Shown: in pieces, positions 45,851 to 57,055 of the stretch | Layout of the letters: each line of letters opens with the position of its first letter | Numbering within the stretch: the stretch's first letter is position 1 | NCBI GenBank assembly: GCA_039000515.1 | Contig: JBCFYV010000908.1 | Coordinates: 62,001 to 126,000, forward strand | Length of the DNA stretch: 64,000 nt | Reading direction: 5' to 3' | Source of the DNA: Timema cristinae | Lineage: Eukaryota > Arthropoda > Insecta > Phasmatodea > Timematidae | Translations under genes and position numbers: made by a program | Notes under the pieces: model-generated | The model's database searches: none | Told to the model about the DNA's origin: nothing | Seen by the model: only the letters and a program-made list of their open reading frames with translations

Positions 45851-45861
45851 TCTTTTATAAA
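45851..45861 (-). promoter_or_regulatory. TATA box of cassette 2
   Basis: On the minus strand GTTTATAAAAGAGG contains TATAAAAG at 45,859-45,852, giving an expected start of transcription near 45,825-45,830 and a short 5' leader before the ATG at 45,796. Confidence 0.55.
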
Positions 45862-45989
45862 CCTCACGATATGTGTACTGCCACTTCCTATTCAAAGTAA
45901 TTCCAAAGTTCATTGATTTTTTCATAACAACTGGTAAACAACTGACTTTTTATATTTTCATATTTATAGTAAATTACATAGCAACATTG

Positions 45990-46119
45990 TGACATCCGCG
46001 CTACTCTCGTGGTGGACTAGACTGATTGAGGTTCGAATCTCAGACGGGTGTACTGCGGGTGGTTTTTCCAAAATCAGCATATAACCCGAACAGTTAGTAG
46101 GACGTGGTGCTAAAAAAAA
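45990..46119 (+). repeat. SINE-B with internal deletion
   Basis: The tRNA-like head (GAGGTTCGAATCTCAGACGG) and GTACTGCGGGTGGTTTTTCC run straight into the 3' domain (ATAACCCGAACAGTTAGTAG). The middle block seen at 48,250-48,370 is absent. Confidence 0.7.
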
Positions 46120-47860
46120 GTCTGTTATAAGGGTTATTAATGATAATTTAACTCCAATTGTAAATAAATATGCAAATATTTGTTTACGATTTACAAACTA
46201 GATTAGGCTTGAACCTCAGACAATAACTCCACCTTAAAATTAACGTAATGAATAGTTTATTATTTGTTTAATCTCAAACTCTTATTAAGAAAGACACGTG
46301 TTGAGCGAGTGTAACGCGTGCCAAGTAAAAACATTATGAAGTTGGCACTCCATTTTAAAGCCCAAAGTTTATCTAAAGTCATAACTTGATCAGAAGTTCA
46401 AGATACTTTGTAGAAGTCATGTAAAATGTATTTAATAAAATGATAACCAGAGGTTTATGGTCAAGACTGATACGCCACCCACACTAAATATCGAAGAGCG
46501 AGAGAGGGCGCCAATAGAGGTCAATCTATAATAACCCGTGGTATAAAAAACACACAAGGTATCCTTGGAAGGCATCAACTGGTTAAGAGGATATTAGACC
46601 TGTACCGCCATTGCTCCCAAATGTGGCAAAGAAGACCGTGCAGACTCTTAGGGAAATCATGTTTACGAAACAATAAAAAATGTTATAATATATTATTTTG
46701 TATTTTTGAAGAGCGTAAGAATATGGCGACGTACCTATATTTTAATCTATTTCATTATATGTTTGAAAAGCTCATAAATCATTAATAGATTCGTTTAAAA
46801 TAAATCGTGATTCATAAATAAATAATAAAAATCTAAAAGCTATATATATACAAAATTACCTAAATAAGACGTTTCCATAAAAAAAAATCCATAGTCACAA
46901 CAGTAAAAACGGAATAAATATTATTTTAAAATGATTATTTTTTTAACGGTTCTGATATCTGGAGGAAAGACTCTGAACTACCCGAACGGGGGACGAGGAA
47001 ATGGTTTTGGGGAGGGGGGCAGGGGAGGTTGGTTGAAGGAAGTAAACACAAAAGGAATGTGGATAGTGTCCGCCTGACCCAAGCCTGGTGCTTTGGGCTA
47101 AAGGCAGATAAGAGAAGTCAGAAATAACTCAAGTCAGAAATAACTCATTAGCACATTTATGCTACAGTAGTATTGACGTTTGTCTTGAGAAGTCACAATG
47201 AATACTTCGGGATTTGACAGAAGAAGAGGCTATATATAAATCACATCTACATTTATGCGCCCCACGTAAGAAAAGACGAGGAATAGAATTAAAATAATAT
47301 TGGAAACAAAGGTAGTCTACAAATTTATTAATTTAGAACATGTAATTCCAATTTAATTATCTATTTTTCAAGTAAAATATGTAAAGCTGAATTTTATATA
47401 ATTAATCTATAAAATGATAATTTACAGCTAGAGAAAATATCAAATACCTTCCTAATAAATTGGGATTTTTGAAACGATGCCCGATTGAAATATTCCAATA
47501 AACTAAATTTAGGATTTGGGATATATTAAAGGTGATATCGAAACAAATATGCCAGCGTTTGCCTGTAGTGTGTATGGGAACACCTCAGTGAAAACAATAA
47601 ATGTGTTGAAAAACATTCATAAAGAACCATTCTTTGACAGGTTTAAAAACTATTTTTATATCTTGCAACTTTGTTTTTGATAAATCCTATCAATGACAAT
47701 TTAAAAAAATCCTATATAAATAAAGATATAAATACTGTATCTTTCTTTATTTGTTCTAAACATATATTTCTTCCAAGACTACTATAGTCTGTCGTGAATC
47801 CTAACTGTATATTACAAACTTGTGAAAAAAACATAAACTGTAATGACGTACACGCTAAGT
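46120..47860. other. Intergenic, no gene
   Basis: AT-rich DNA. A 17-base tandem duplication (AAGTCAGAAATAACTCA) lies at about 47,115-47,150, and GGCTATATATAAATC at about 47,229 resembles a TATA box but no frame follows. Confidence 0.4.
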
Positions 47861-47945
47861 TCATTTAACGTTGTTTCCCGTTGACATAGTCATCGGGGTT
47901 CAATTCCCGGCCGGGTGTAGCTATGGTATTTTTTAAAATGTTTTC
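47860..47945 (+). repeat. tRNA-like SINE head fragment
   Basis: GGGGTTCAATTCCCGGCCGG followed by GTGTAG and a TTTTCCATACACTTCTTCC-type string fits a 3'-truncated SINE-B. Confidence 0.5.
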
Positions 47946-48164
47946 CATACACTTCTTCCTTGAAAATTTGGGTACATTTTAACTAAGTTTTACTTTACCC
48001 ATTCCAACTCTATTAGCTTTATTAAAATGCATGTTTCCCGAATAGGTATTAAGACCCCGAGAAAAGAATAAGGTAATTTTTATTAATTACAAAATTATTG
48101 GACCTTAGGGAATTAATTGTAGTGCCTACAAAAATCACTAAGAGACTTTTTTATTTTTATACAC

Positions 48165-48415
48165 CCACTTTGGTGGCCGCGTGATCTAAAGCTCTACTCT
48201 CGCAATAGACTATAGACTGTCGATGACGGGGAGTTTAAGGTTCGAATCTAGGTCGGGTGTACTGAGGGTGGTTTTCCAAAATGGTTTACTACTCTCCCTC
48301 CACGTAAATGAGGGCATACTTAATATTGATATAACCTTTCTAATCCCAAAACCCTTAGCTTAATTAGTACATAAGCATAACACCCGAACGGGTAGTAAGA
48401 CGCGGTGTTGAAGAA
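48165..48415 (+). repeat. SINE-B, full-length reference copy
   Basis: In order: tRNA-like head (GGCCGCGTGATCTAAAGC ... AAGGTTCGAATCTAGGTCGG), GTGTACTGAGGGTGG, TTTTCCAAAATG, CTCCCTCCACGTAAATGAGG, a CTAATCCCAAAACCC block, TTAGTACATAAGCATAACAC and the 3' domain CCGAACGGGTAGTAAGACGC with GGTGTTGAA. This copy is complete enough to define the others. Confidence 0.75.
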
Positions 48416-48463
48416 AATACTTTTTACCGTATTTTTCAATTTTAATTTTTCATACCATTAAAG

Positions 48464-48664
48464 AGCATTTTGGAGACAATTGCAAACTGATTTTAATTGT
48501 AATAGAAAAAAACAAAAGTTGCTGGAGGCAGATAACGGTGATCTAACTGAGAGTCCACACATCACATCTATTGAGACTGTATTTGTGAATGATGTTAGTT
48601 ATGCCGTTCCATCAGAACATTACTTTGATATGGATAATGATAGCGCTTTTACAGAACCACAAAG
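48464..48664 (+). CDS. Exon-like frame with splice signals, family unknown
   Basis: A T-rich tract ending in CATTAAAG precedes an open frame that reads FWRQLQTDFNCNRKKQKLLE, then TSIETVFVNDVSYAVPSE and YFDMDNDSAFTEPQ, and reaches CAAAG|GTAAGC, a strong donor, at 48,664/48,665. Composition is typical of a hydrophilic, acidic nuclear or regulatory protein. The exon has no ATG, consistent with an internal exon. Neighbouring exons are not seen in the window. Confidence 0.4.
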
Positions 48665-48669
48665 GTAAG

Positions 48670-49515
48670 CGGATCCAAAAGACACATTTTAATATAGTTC
48701 ATTTAGACTGGTTTTTATGTTTATCAGACTATTCATATTATAGGCCTGCTTATAAACTAACACTGGTAATAAATTAAAATGTTATCAATGTTGACCAACA
48801 AAAAATTGGTGTATTTTATATAAAACCCTTCTTACCAGAATCTACCATTGCAAATCATAAAACCAAGCTAAGAATGAGCAAGCTTTAAATAAGCTCAATG
48901 ACTATTTAAAAAAAAACGTTTGTAATCAGATCAATATTTTTACAAAAGGAAAATAAATTTATTTGTATATTGAATAGATTGCAATAAAACCTTGTAATAA
49001 AAAAATAAGTCTTCCTTTGCACAAAAGTGATGTACAATATAGGCTCTTTGTTTTAACGACGGTGGTAGTATTATTCTGGGGCAAGATGGCCCAGATATAA
49101 TAAATATATACGTACATAATATGTAGTGCTTAAAAATAGCATAATCACAATCATCAACATATCTTAAACAGTGGTGGATTCCGGAGGGGGCGATAGGGTT
49201 GATCTCCCCCCCTACCCCCGGAAAGAAAAAAAATCGAAAATATTGAAAATAATATCTTACTTTAATTTTGTACAGAATGACGTTACCATTTCCCTTGCCC
49301 AAACTCCTTCATAACCTAACATCAAAATAAGAGTTTGGGAAATATCTTGAATAGGAATTTGTCACAATTTAAATCACAAATCTTCTCTGAAAGTTTCCTG
49401 GATTCGGCTGATGTGCCCAGCATACTTCTAGCTGGAATAAATTTCATGTGAGGGAAACATTTCTTTACAGCTCAGAAATTAGTACATTTTTAACTTAAAA
49501 TTATAATAATCTTAG
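48670..49515. other. Intergenic or intronic; transposon-end-like string at 49,171
   Basis: No gene. CAGTGGTGGATTCCGGAGGG at 49,171 resembles the 5' end of hAT-type elements. No matching second end was found nearby. Confidence 0.35.
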
Positions 49516-49521
49516 TTTTAC

Positions 49522-49713
49522 CTGGAATACTGATACATTGTTTGCTAAATCTGAGATGTAATTATTTTTCTCTTGATTTCCTCTGAAAGTTTTCAAAACC
49601 TTGCCTCTGCTGCAGTAAACACGGTCACCATATTTGGCCTCGGTTTCCATTGAGGAAGCCTTTGAATTGTCGGTGATCGAGTCCTCTGATTTAATGAAGT
49701 TCTCTGTTTGCAC
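49522..49713 (-). CDS. Exon-like frame with splice signals, family unknown
   Basis: On the minus strand GACATTAG precedes a frame reading QTENFIKSEDSITDNSKASS, YGDRVYCSRGKVLKTF and NNYISDLANNVSVFQ, which ends at CCAG|GTAAAA (donor after 49,522). The frame has no ATG at the start, so it would be an internal exon. The Ser/Asp/Glu/Lys-rich makeup suggests a soluble protein. It lies on the opposite strand to the exon-like frame at 48,464, so they are not one gene. Confidence 0.35.
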
Positions 49714-49719
49714 TAATGT

Positions 49720-50421
49720 CCGTATCAGATTTCTTTAGCCCAGATCTTTTACAACCAAATTTTACTGGTGTAAGCCTATAATGCAGTGATATGCAATAAG
49801 TGTGTTGGCGTGGCAAAGTTATCACAAATGCTTTGTGAGGAGAGTCACTATTGCATTATTTGCTCCAATAATTGTAGACAAATTTAGACAAATATCTTTT
49901 TGATGCCTTGCAGCAGGTCAGAACCCTTGGTCTGTCCATCCATGGAGTACAGAAAGAAGAGTTCTTAATAAATTTAGAATTCTTACGTCACACCTGGAGC
50001 AAATATGCTCATTTGAACGGTTGATGTTATGTCAGAGAACTCATATATGGCTAGTGAAAAAATAGATGCCAATTTTTTGAAATTTTCAAAAACTTCGATG
50101 CAATAATATGTGCAATATCTGTGACACTGCGTTACATAGATATTCAATCAAGACATATTCCCTCAAACTTCTTCACGCAATTAACACAAGGTTTTTAAGA
50201 TACGGCTAACAAACAATTATTCACAAAGCCCTCATAAATAAATGGACTCGATGTCATAGCTGCTGTTGAAGTATCGGTAGACTTACTAAGTATAAACTTT
50301 AAATGCTTTCGTCCCTTAATAAAACTTTTAATCATTTTTCACTGACAACCTAGTCTAAGTAATATGAGAATATGCTAGGAATTTATTTTGCAAATTTCAT
50401 TTAGTTGGTTGGTCGCAATAA
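49720..50421. other. Intergenic; hAT-like end near 50,422-50,452
   Basis: No gene. The string GGGTTGTGCACCACTG ending at about 50,452 is, in complement, CAGTGGTGCACAACCC, a hAT-type end. A partner CAGTGATATGCAATAAG at about 49,785 is only a weak match and the flanking 8-mers do not agree. Confidence 0.3.
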
Positions 50422-51575
50422 ATGGCATGGTGGGCCATGGGTTGTGCACCACTGTCTTACCTTATCGGTGAGAAAAGGGTTCATTTTTGCCTTAAGATGT
50501 CCTACTCTTCTAGAAGTCATGCTGCTGTAGTTTCTTACAATACTAAAACTCCTCTATATAAAATACACAAAGTAATGTACCAAGCTAGTCCCGGGAAGTT
50601 TACTAAGAAGATGGAGATGTGAAGACTTCGTCAAATTGAAAGAACAAGAAGTCTGTCTGCAAAAGTGAAGAAAAAGAACCCATTTAGACCTAGGTTGACT
50701 AATAATGACAAAGACTATGGGCCTTGTGCTCAGAAGCCTGATATGGTTACGGAAGAATTTGATAAAGAAAAAATTAGATTTATTGCTACTTTACCAAGCA
50801 CATCAGAGCAACGTGAGGAGCTTGAAAGAGGGACACTTCTCCAAAGAAATAGTGGTCGATGCAAAGAAGTACGGCGAAAGCTGCTCACTGCCTCTAACTT
50901 TGGACCCGTTTGTCGAAGACTTCCTCACACATCTTGTGAAAAGGCTGTTCAAGGAATGCTCTATGATGATTTTGACACAGATGCAATGCTGTACGGTAGA
51001 GATGATGAGAAGAATGGTATATTGGCTCTTGAAAATAAAATTAATATTAAAGTTGAGCCTTGTGGGATCTTTGTTTATCCAGAATTATCTTACTTGGGAG
51101 CAACTCCCGATGGTCTAATAGGATCTGACACCATTATTGAAGTGAAGTGTCCACCCTCAGCAAGGAACATGACACCAGAAGAAGCTGTTTTAAAAAGAAA
51201 GTTTACTTTATGGAACATAAGCAAGGACAAAAGAGAAATTACGTGCATTAACAAAAAACACACTACTATCAAGTGAAAGGCCAACTTCACGTGACCAGGA
51301 GAAGTTACTGCCTCTTTGTTTTATGGAAAAATGTGGGTATAAAGGTCAAGAAGATTTTCAGAGACGATGCATTTTGGGCTAGCCACATGGAGAAAAAACT
51401 GAGCCAGTTCTATCTAGATTGTCTCCTGCCAGAGCTTGTAGATCCAAGACGCAGACGATCCATGCTGATTAGAAATCCACCTTACATAACAAAGGCTATT
51501 GAAGATAAACAAAAGGCTGACAAATGTAAGGCAATGGCCCTTGAGAATTCCAATCCAAAACCTAAAGTGAGGTGA
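50422..51575 (+). pseudogene. YqaJ-type viral recombinase/exonuclease domain protein, broken
   Basis: YqaJ-domain proteins are lambda-exonuclease-like nucleases of the PD-(D/E)xK fold that digest DNA ends in recombination. They are carried by viruses and by many animal mobile elements. Visible motifs are RRKLLTASNFGPVCRR, YGRDDEKNGILALENK, YLGATPDGLI, IIEVKCP and, in the next frame, YYQVKGQLHV. They follow the usual order of substrate-helix, Glu, Asp-Gly-Leu, Glu-x-Lys and Gln motifs. Two lesions are seen: an in-frame TGA at 50,620-50,622 and a frame change near 51,253-51,262, where an ACAC repeat looks two bases too long. The last frame ends at 51,575. Upstream of about 50,470 the frame is doubtful, because it overlaps a hAT-like end. 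Confidence 0.7.
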
Positions 51576-51579
51576 AAGC

Positions 51580-53345
51580 TTTAGTTATTAGGCTTCCAAA
51601 CGCAAATATAGAGCTAAACTCCCCTTACCTCAATTTTGACTTGTTTTTTAATTGTTTCGTGATTATGTGCTAAAAACAAAATATATAATCTCTAAAATTA
51701 TGAATAGTTATAAAATTAAAATTGTCGACTGTGTTTGTTGAAAAGTTACCTAAGCTCAAATGTCTTGTATTCTATTGTGATTGTGATCGTTTTATAGAGT
51801 TCTATATAAGGGTGTGTCAAATAAATTGCTATTTGCTTCCCATACAATTATATAAAACAATTTTTTTAACTAATTAATAAAATAATAAAAAAAAACACAA
51901 CATTTCTAAGTGGTCAAATGCGGGTAAATGATTGTTTTGGGTCGTATATTGACATTTCGAAAAACTTTTATCCAACTATGTTTTTAAATTTCATATAATA
52001 ACTATAGTATGAAGAGAAATATGTTGAATATATTAAAGCGAATGTGTTCAATTCATTATTTTATAAAATTACTGGTGAATGTATAGAATCACCAAAAGTA
52101 AAAGTAATTTAACAGTAATTTTTTTAATATACCTATTCACTTTGGTGAAAGTATGAAACATCAACGGTATTTTCTACATCTACCATTGATTTTATAAAAT
52201 ATATAAGTTATGCTGAATATATTATAAAACATAACTCAAAACTAATCAAACCTTTACTTAGCTTATTAATATTCACCAGTGACTGATGGTAATTTTATAA
52301 AATCACCGGTGACTTTATAAAATTTTCAGCGATTGAAATAGTGTTTTTGTAGATTCACCCAATGTAAAAAAATACGAAAAGTAGCAACAGATGAATAAAG
52401 GCATCTGATTGGCTGAGCGTTTGAGTCACTCAGTACACAAGCCAGCTCGTTAATTATATTCTCAAAGATAATCTCAGTTGTTAAAAATTAGGTAATATGT
52501 TGGAAGTTGGAAGAATAAATAAACCTTAAAAATACACACCAATGTGCAATCAACATTGTTACTCTACTTATTAAAAATAAACGGTACGGATGACGGTGCA
52601 CCGCACAGTCTTTCTCCATATCTCATATTAAAATGGACTGATTTACTAAAAACTTGTAATAGTTGTGAAACGAAATAATAGATTCCCCATATTTTTACAG
52701 AAACACTCCACCAAAGGTCATAAAGGAAATAATATACACTGCTAGCTATTTAATTCCTTACTCCATGGCAATAGATTATTCAGAACACTTGCAGAAATGT
52801 AATAAAAGGGGAACATCTTTGTCCACCAAAGAGCATAATAAATTTCATATTTAAAAGATCTCCAAATTTATGTTTTTATATTTGCTTATATCTCAGAAAC
52901 TATTGGTTTTTTGAAATATGTTTCGAATAAAATATTTGTTATTTTTAACAGTACAAAAAAAATACAGTTCTAAGTATTTTCGTATCTCAAATAGTAGCGG
53001 AGAAATGATCAAAATTGGAAATTAACGCTTATGTAAAGTAACCTTAAAGTCACTTTCATAGGAAATGGAAAATTGCCATTTTGTTTGTAATATTAAACAA
53101 TACGTAAATCAAAAACATTAAACAAAACATTTGGCTCTTACCTAATATTAAAATAAAATAAACATATGTTTGTAATAATTTTCAAAACAATTAGGAGTTT
53201 TAACTTTTATTTATTTATATTTTATCTCTAGAAAAAAATTATTTCAATAAATTTATTTTGTGTAAGTGAACTTATCTAAAACTATGCAAACTAATATAAA
53301 CATCCTAGGCCAAACTTAAATACACTTTAATTGACTTGTACCAAT
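51580..53345. other. AT-rich intergenic DNA with small palindromes
   Basis: No gene. Between 52,040 and 52,370 CACC/GGTGA strings and TTTTATAAAAT recur (for example GGTAATTTTATAAAATCACC near 52,287), forming imperfect palindromes. At 52,700-52,735 AGAAACACTCCACCAAAGGT matches 32,460-32,478, a second shared repeat fragment. Confidence 0.4.
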
Positions 53346-53349
53346 TAGA

Positions 53350-53660
53350 ATAAAACTCTGGTAGTCCGAGATTCCGGATAATATGATCAGGGGGCCATTT
53401 ATTGGCATTCCTTTACCCCTTTCTTGAGTTAGCCACAAAAAAAGTGCCCCATTAAACTTGGCAAACAATTACTATTTCAATGTTCGACGACTATTCAGAG
53501 ATTAAATTAATGTTGAGGAACCAAAAAATTACATTCTAGAATTAATTTCATTTCTGTCACTGTGGCTTTTCCAACTACAAACTTCTTAGCTAGTTTAGTC
53601 GCAATTTTACAATTACCGAGACATTTTAAAACTTCCAGTTTTTTTCCCATAGACGTGTCC
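53350..53660 (-). pseudogene. pogo/Tigger (CENP-B-like) transposase fragment
   Basis: Read on the minus strand from an ATG at 53,650, the frame gives MGKKLEVLKCLGNCKIATKL followed by AKKFVVGKATVTEMK. This is the pattern of the first helix-turn-helix of CENP-B/pogo/Tigger transposases (KLEVI..L..G.....LA..F.VGKSTV...K). After several lesions, KGMPINGPL near 53,385-53,415 matches the KG-x-PI-x-GP motif that begins the second DNA-binding half. The DDE catalytic part is absent, and the remaining frame has many stops, so this is dead. Confidence 0.6.
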
Positions 53661-53722
53661 ACAGAAGGGCACAGGTAGGCCCCCCTTTTGTTCCTTCAAA
53701 TATTGTGTTCAATGAGGCAGGC

Positions 53723-53729
53723 ACGCACG

Positions 53730-53762
<33 letters not shown>
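53723..53762. repeat. (GCAC)n/(AC)n microsatellite
   Basis: GCACGCACGCACGCAC passes into (AC)n. No gene crosses it. Confidence 0.85.
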
Positions 53763-54879
53763 CTGTAAGAAATCATTGCTTCGTGTGAGAAGGATGCATA
53801 TAATTCTTATTACAATTTAAAAATAGCTCTAAATAACTTCCAGAGTCTTATGATTTGATCACTCTTAATAAAATATAAAGATATGGAAAAAAAATATCCA
53901 GGAATGGACTACTCTGAATAGCTTCCATAAAGAAAAGCTATATTTAAATATATTTTTATAAAAAACTTTGGGTCAGTGGTGGTGGAACTGACCGGTAAGG
54001 GGGGGCACTGCCCATGGGACGAATTAGCCCCCATGGAAAGAAGTTTCTCTCTCCTAGATACATTTCAAACACTTCGACAGTATTAAATATTAAACTAAAA
54101 GATTGCCTTAAATAGAACTCCAAATTATTTCTATGTGCATTAAATTTTCAAAAATTAACTGGAGAAGACCACACCCTATAACTTCTAAAATAATCTAACT
54201 CTAAGAAAATATCAGTTTAGAAGCGCTCTTAATAGCTTCTAGGGTCATATAAATAAATAAATAAATAAATCGAGGCAAGGGCCACTCAAGATAAGTTTAA
54301 AATGGTTGTAATTTTGAAGAATTTTCTTGCTATAAATACTACTAATGGATTTTGAAAGCCTTTAATTTTTAAAAATTGGCCAGTGGAAGATCACTTCAAA
54401 CATCTGCTAGAGGCATCTACTTAATTTTCGGTAATTAATATAAAATTATTGTTAGATATAGGACTCTTGAAAAAGCTACATATAGTTGTCCATGAGTAAA
54501 TACAGCATTTGACAAGTACAATCCAGCTCTTGGAAGCGTCTATCCCTTAGACATATTGATAGTCATTGCAAAAGCAACTTTATTTTAACTCACATTAAAA
54601 AAAACATGTGTTTTAACGTAAACTGAGTATGCTATGACAGAAGTCGGAAAAAAAAAAACCTAACCACTGAGACCTTATTCATCGCTGTAGGCTGTGTGTA
54701 AGTTGAGAAAAAGGAATGTTCAAACAGAAATAATATATATATACGATAACATTAAATATTATCAAATAAATAATATTTATTGAGTATAGAAAAACATGAA
54801 TATGATTACGATCAAACATTCTATAACAATCTTGCCAAAACAACCAAACAACCTGCTTTGGTATCCGCATGGTCTAAAC
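53763..54879. other. Intergenic; purine-rich patch and AAAT repeat
   Basis: No gene. CAGTGGTGGTGGAACTGACC at 53,974 and GGGGGGGCACTGCCC nearby recall transposon ends. (AAAT)n lies at about 54,250-54,269. Confidence 0.35.
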
Positions 54880-55110
54880 TTTAAGGCATCGCTCTTGAAA
54901 TAAACTGGACTGCCGCAGACGCAGAACTTGGGTTCGTATTTTGGTTGGTTGTACTGAGGGTGGTATTTCATAAACACTTTTTCACTCTCCCTTCACGCAA
55001 ATGTGAGTCCACTTCCTCTAAATTGAACCATTCTTATCCCTAACTAGTTAGCACATTTAATACACATGCATATACCCCTAAAGGGTAGTAAGGTGTGATG
55101 ATAAACAAAT
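54880..55110 (+). repeat. SINE-B copy
   Basis: Head with CTTGGGTTCGTATTTTGG, then GTACTGAGGGTGGTATTTCA, CTCCCTTCACGCAAATGTGA, CTTATCCCTAACTAGTTAGC and the degraded 3' domain AAAGGGTAGTAAGGTGTGAT. Confidence 0.7.
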
Positions 55111-55114
55111 AAAA

Positions 55115-56555
55115 TAAAACAAACAACCCAAACAGAATGTATGATTCCACTAAAATAAAGAACACAACACAACACTAATAGCTAAAAGAGATCACCTTTG
55201 CTTTTTCAAGAAAAAAACTACATCAGTTTACATTCCTGACTGTTATCAGTAGTGTAATTCAATGGTGCTCAGCAAAGCTGGGCCTATCGTAAGTTTTTTT
55301 TTTTTGCGATATCAGCATCTTTCACTAATTTAAATCATTTCTATAATGGAGTAAGGGTGAGAAGGGTTTAAAGTGAAGGTGCACTAGCAATTGAATGAAA
55401 ATATGGAAAAATTTTATTTTTTAATTACGACCACAGTTTTCTTTATTTGAAGATTTTTTATCGTACATTTTATGAACACACTGATTTTTCTACAAACTAA
55501 ACTAATTCTAGAGCAAAAACATCACCCAGTTCGCCAGCCGATAATAACTAACCAATGATATACTTTCAATCATGCCTGGATTAGAACCCGTGATCCCTAG
55601 ATCAGTAGACACACGCGTTACCTACCGGCTGTTCTAAAGTGTACAACTTCCCTAAAATAAATTTGACTGAAATTCAAATCTTAACTTGATTACCAATGAA
55701 TACAAGATGTAATGAAGACTTGAAGACTGTTCCAGATTTAAAAAAAAGAGTTATCCTTTGTAATAAATTACTATGTCATGGGAAAATATGTTTTGTGGCT
55801 TGTGTCACACATAAAATATATTTCAAAATATTTAACATTGTCTAGCCTTTTAACCTAGGAAACTAAAATTGTTTTTGCTATTATATGAATGTAAAATTGA
55901 ATACACTTTGTACATGTACTATACATTAGTGTTTGGACGAGATGTGGTGGCATTGCCCTAGTCTAGAGTACAGTTTTCAACGTTACCTACCAATTCAACT
56001 GTCTAAAATCACTCAAGATCATGCGGATCTGAAGTTGTAACATATGCTCTACCACTTCAAAATGCCACAACGTGTCAAGGGAAAGGGGCCTTCTAACCAA
56101 TATATATATTTATTTATAGAAATAAATTTGAACGATTTTTGTAATCTAACATAACTAACCCTTGTTAACTCAAAATATATTTAAAAAAAATCATTAGTCG
56201 ACTGTTTCATGTTTTGCTAAAATTGTTTTAAGAGGTTTTACAATTTTAATTTTTTTTTACTTCGTGTAAAACATTTCAATTTCAGACTTTACAGACGTTT
56301 TTACTATTACTACAACGGCCATAAAATTATTGGTTTTCCCGCACGATTGAAACAAGACTTGTGACGTTAAATAGATGGTGCATCGTTACACGGGGGCATA
56401 GGGGCCTAATGTAGATTCTAACACTTTCATCAAAATAAAGTCTCAATCATTTTTTTCTCTAGGTTATATTACTTTTACTACTGGATTAGTGAATGGTATA
56501 AAATATAGTATTTTTATTTTCTGAAAACAGATATTTTCGTTTATGAGCTACAAAA
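55115..56555. other. AT-rich intergenic DNA
   Basis: No gene. A minus-strand tRNA-like string (GGATTAGAACCCGTGATCCC at about 55,580, B-box-like in complement) marks a decayed SINE. Confidence 0.35.
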
Positions 56556-56559
56556 TGGC

Positions 56560-57020
56560 AACTTTACTTAGGTGGTAGAAAAAGGACCACGCTTGGGCCG
56601 AGACCTTTGGGTTAAACAAAGACGACCAGTCCAGCGCCTGTAAGAACCCGAAAGAGCAAACGAAGAGTACAATGCCGTTTTACTATTCTTTTCTTTCTTT
56701 ACACTGCTGTCCTCCCCAAGATAATTACACATCCCTTCTGTGTGCTCGTGAGTGTTGTCTCTTGAAGAAAGAATGACAGAGTAAAAGAGGACTAGGCGAT
56801 TGTCAGTTCACCGAGTATTTCCTCTCTATACTGGATGACTTGTCGCTGACGTATTCGTCTAAGCTCCACCTCCCTCGCACGCGCACGGGCTGCGAAACTT
56901 CAGAACTAGCATTGAGCTTTCGGATAATATCCTCTTAAGGGCCCGGTCAATGGTCGTTGGAAGTGAAGAGTCGCGTCAGCGCCAGCCCCCAATTAACGGT
57001 AGCAGATGAAAGCAATTGAG
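56560..57020. promoter_or_regulatory. GC-richer, CpG-containing segment
   Basis: This is the most CpG-dense clean stretch of the right half (GTCGCTGACGTATTCGTC; CCTCGCACGCGCACGGGCTG). It has mixed, non-repetitive sequence and no long frame. It could be a promoter, an untranslated first exon or an old repeat. No TATA motif is evident. Confidence 0.25.
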
Positions 57021-57055
57021 TTTTACTATGTCTCGGTGGCTCAGTCAAATCTACA

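Noticed and set aside
47225..47245. GGCTATATATAAATC as a promoter
   Set aside because: No reading frame or conserved block follows, and TATA-like strings are common in AT-rich DNA.
49171..50452. A hAT element spanning CAGTGGTGGATTCCGG to GTTGTGCACCACTG
   Set aside because: The two ends match only in the first few bases and the flanking 8-mers do not agree, so they more likely belong to different elements.
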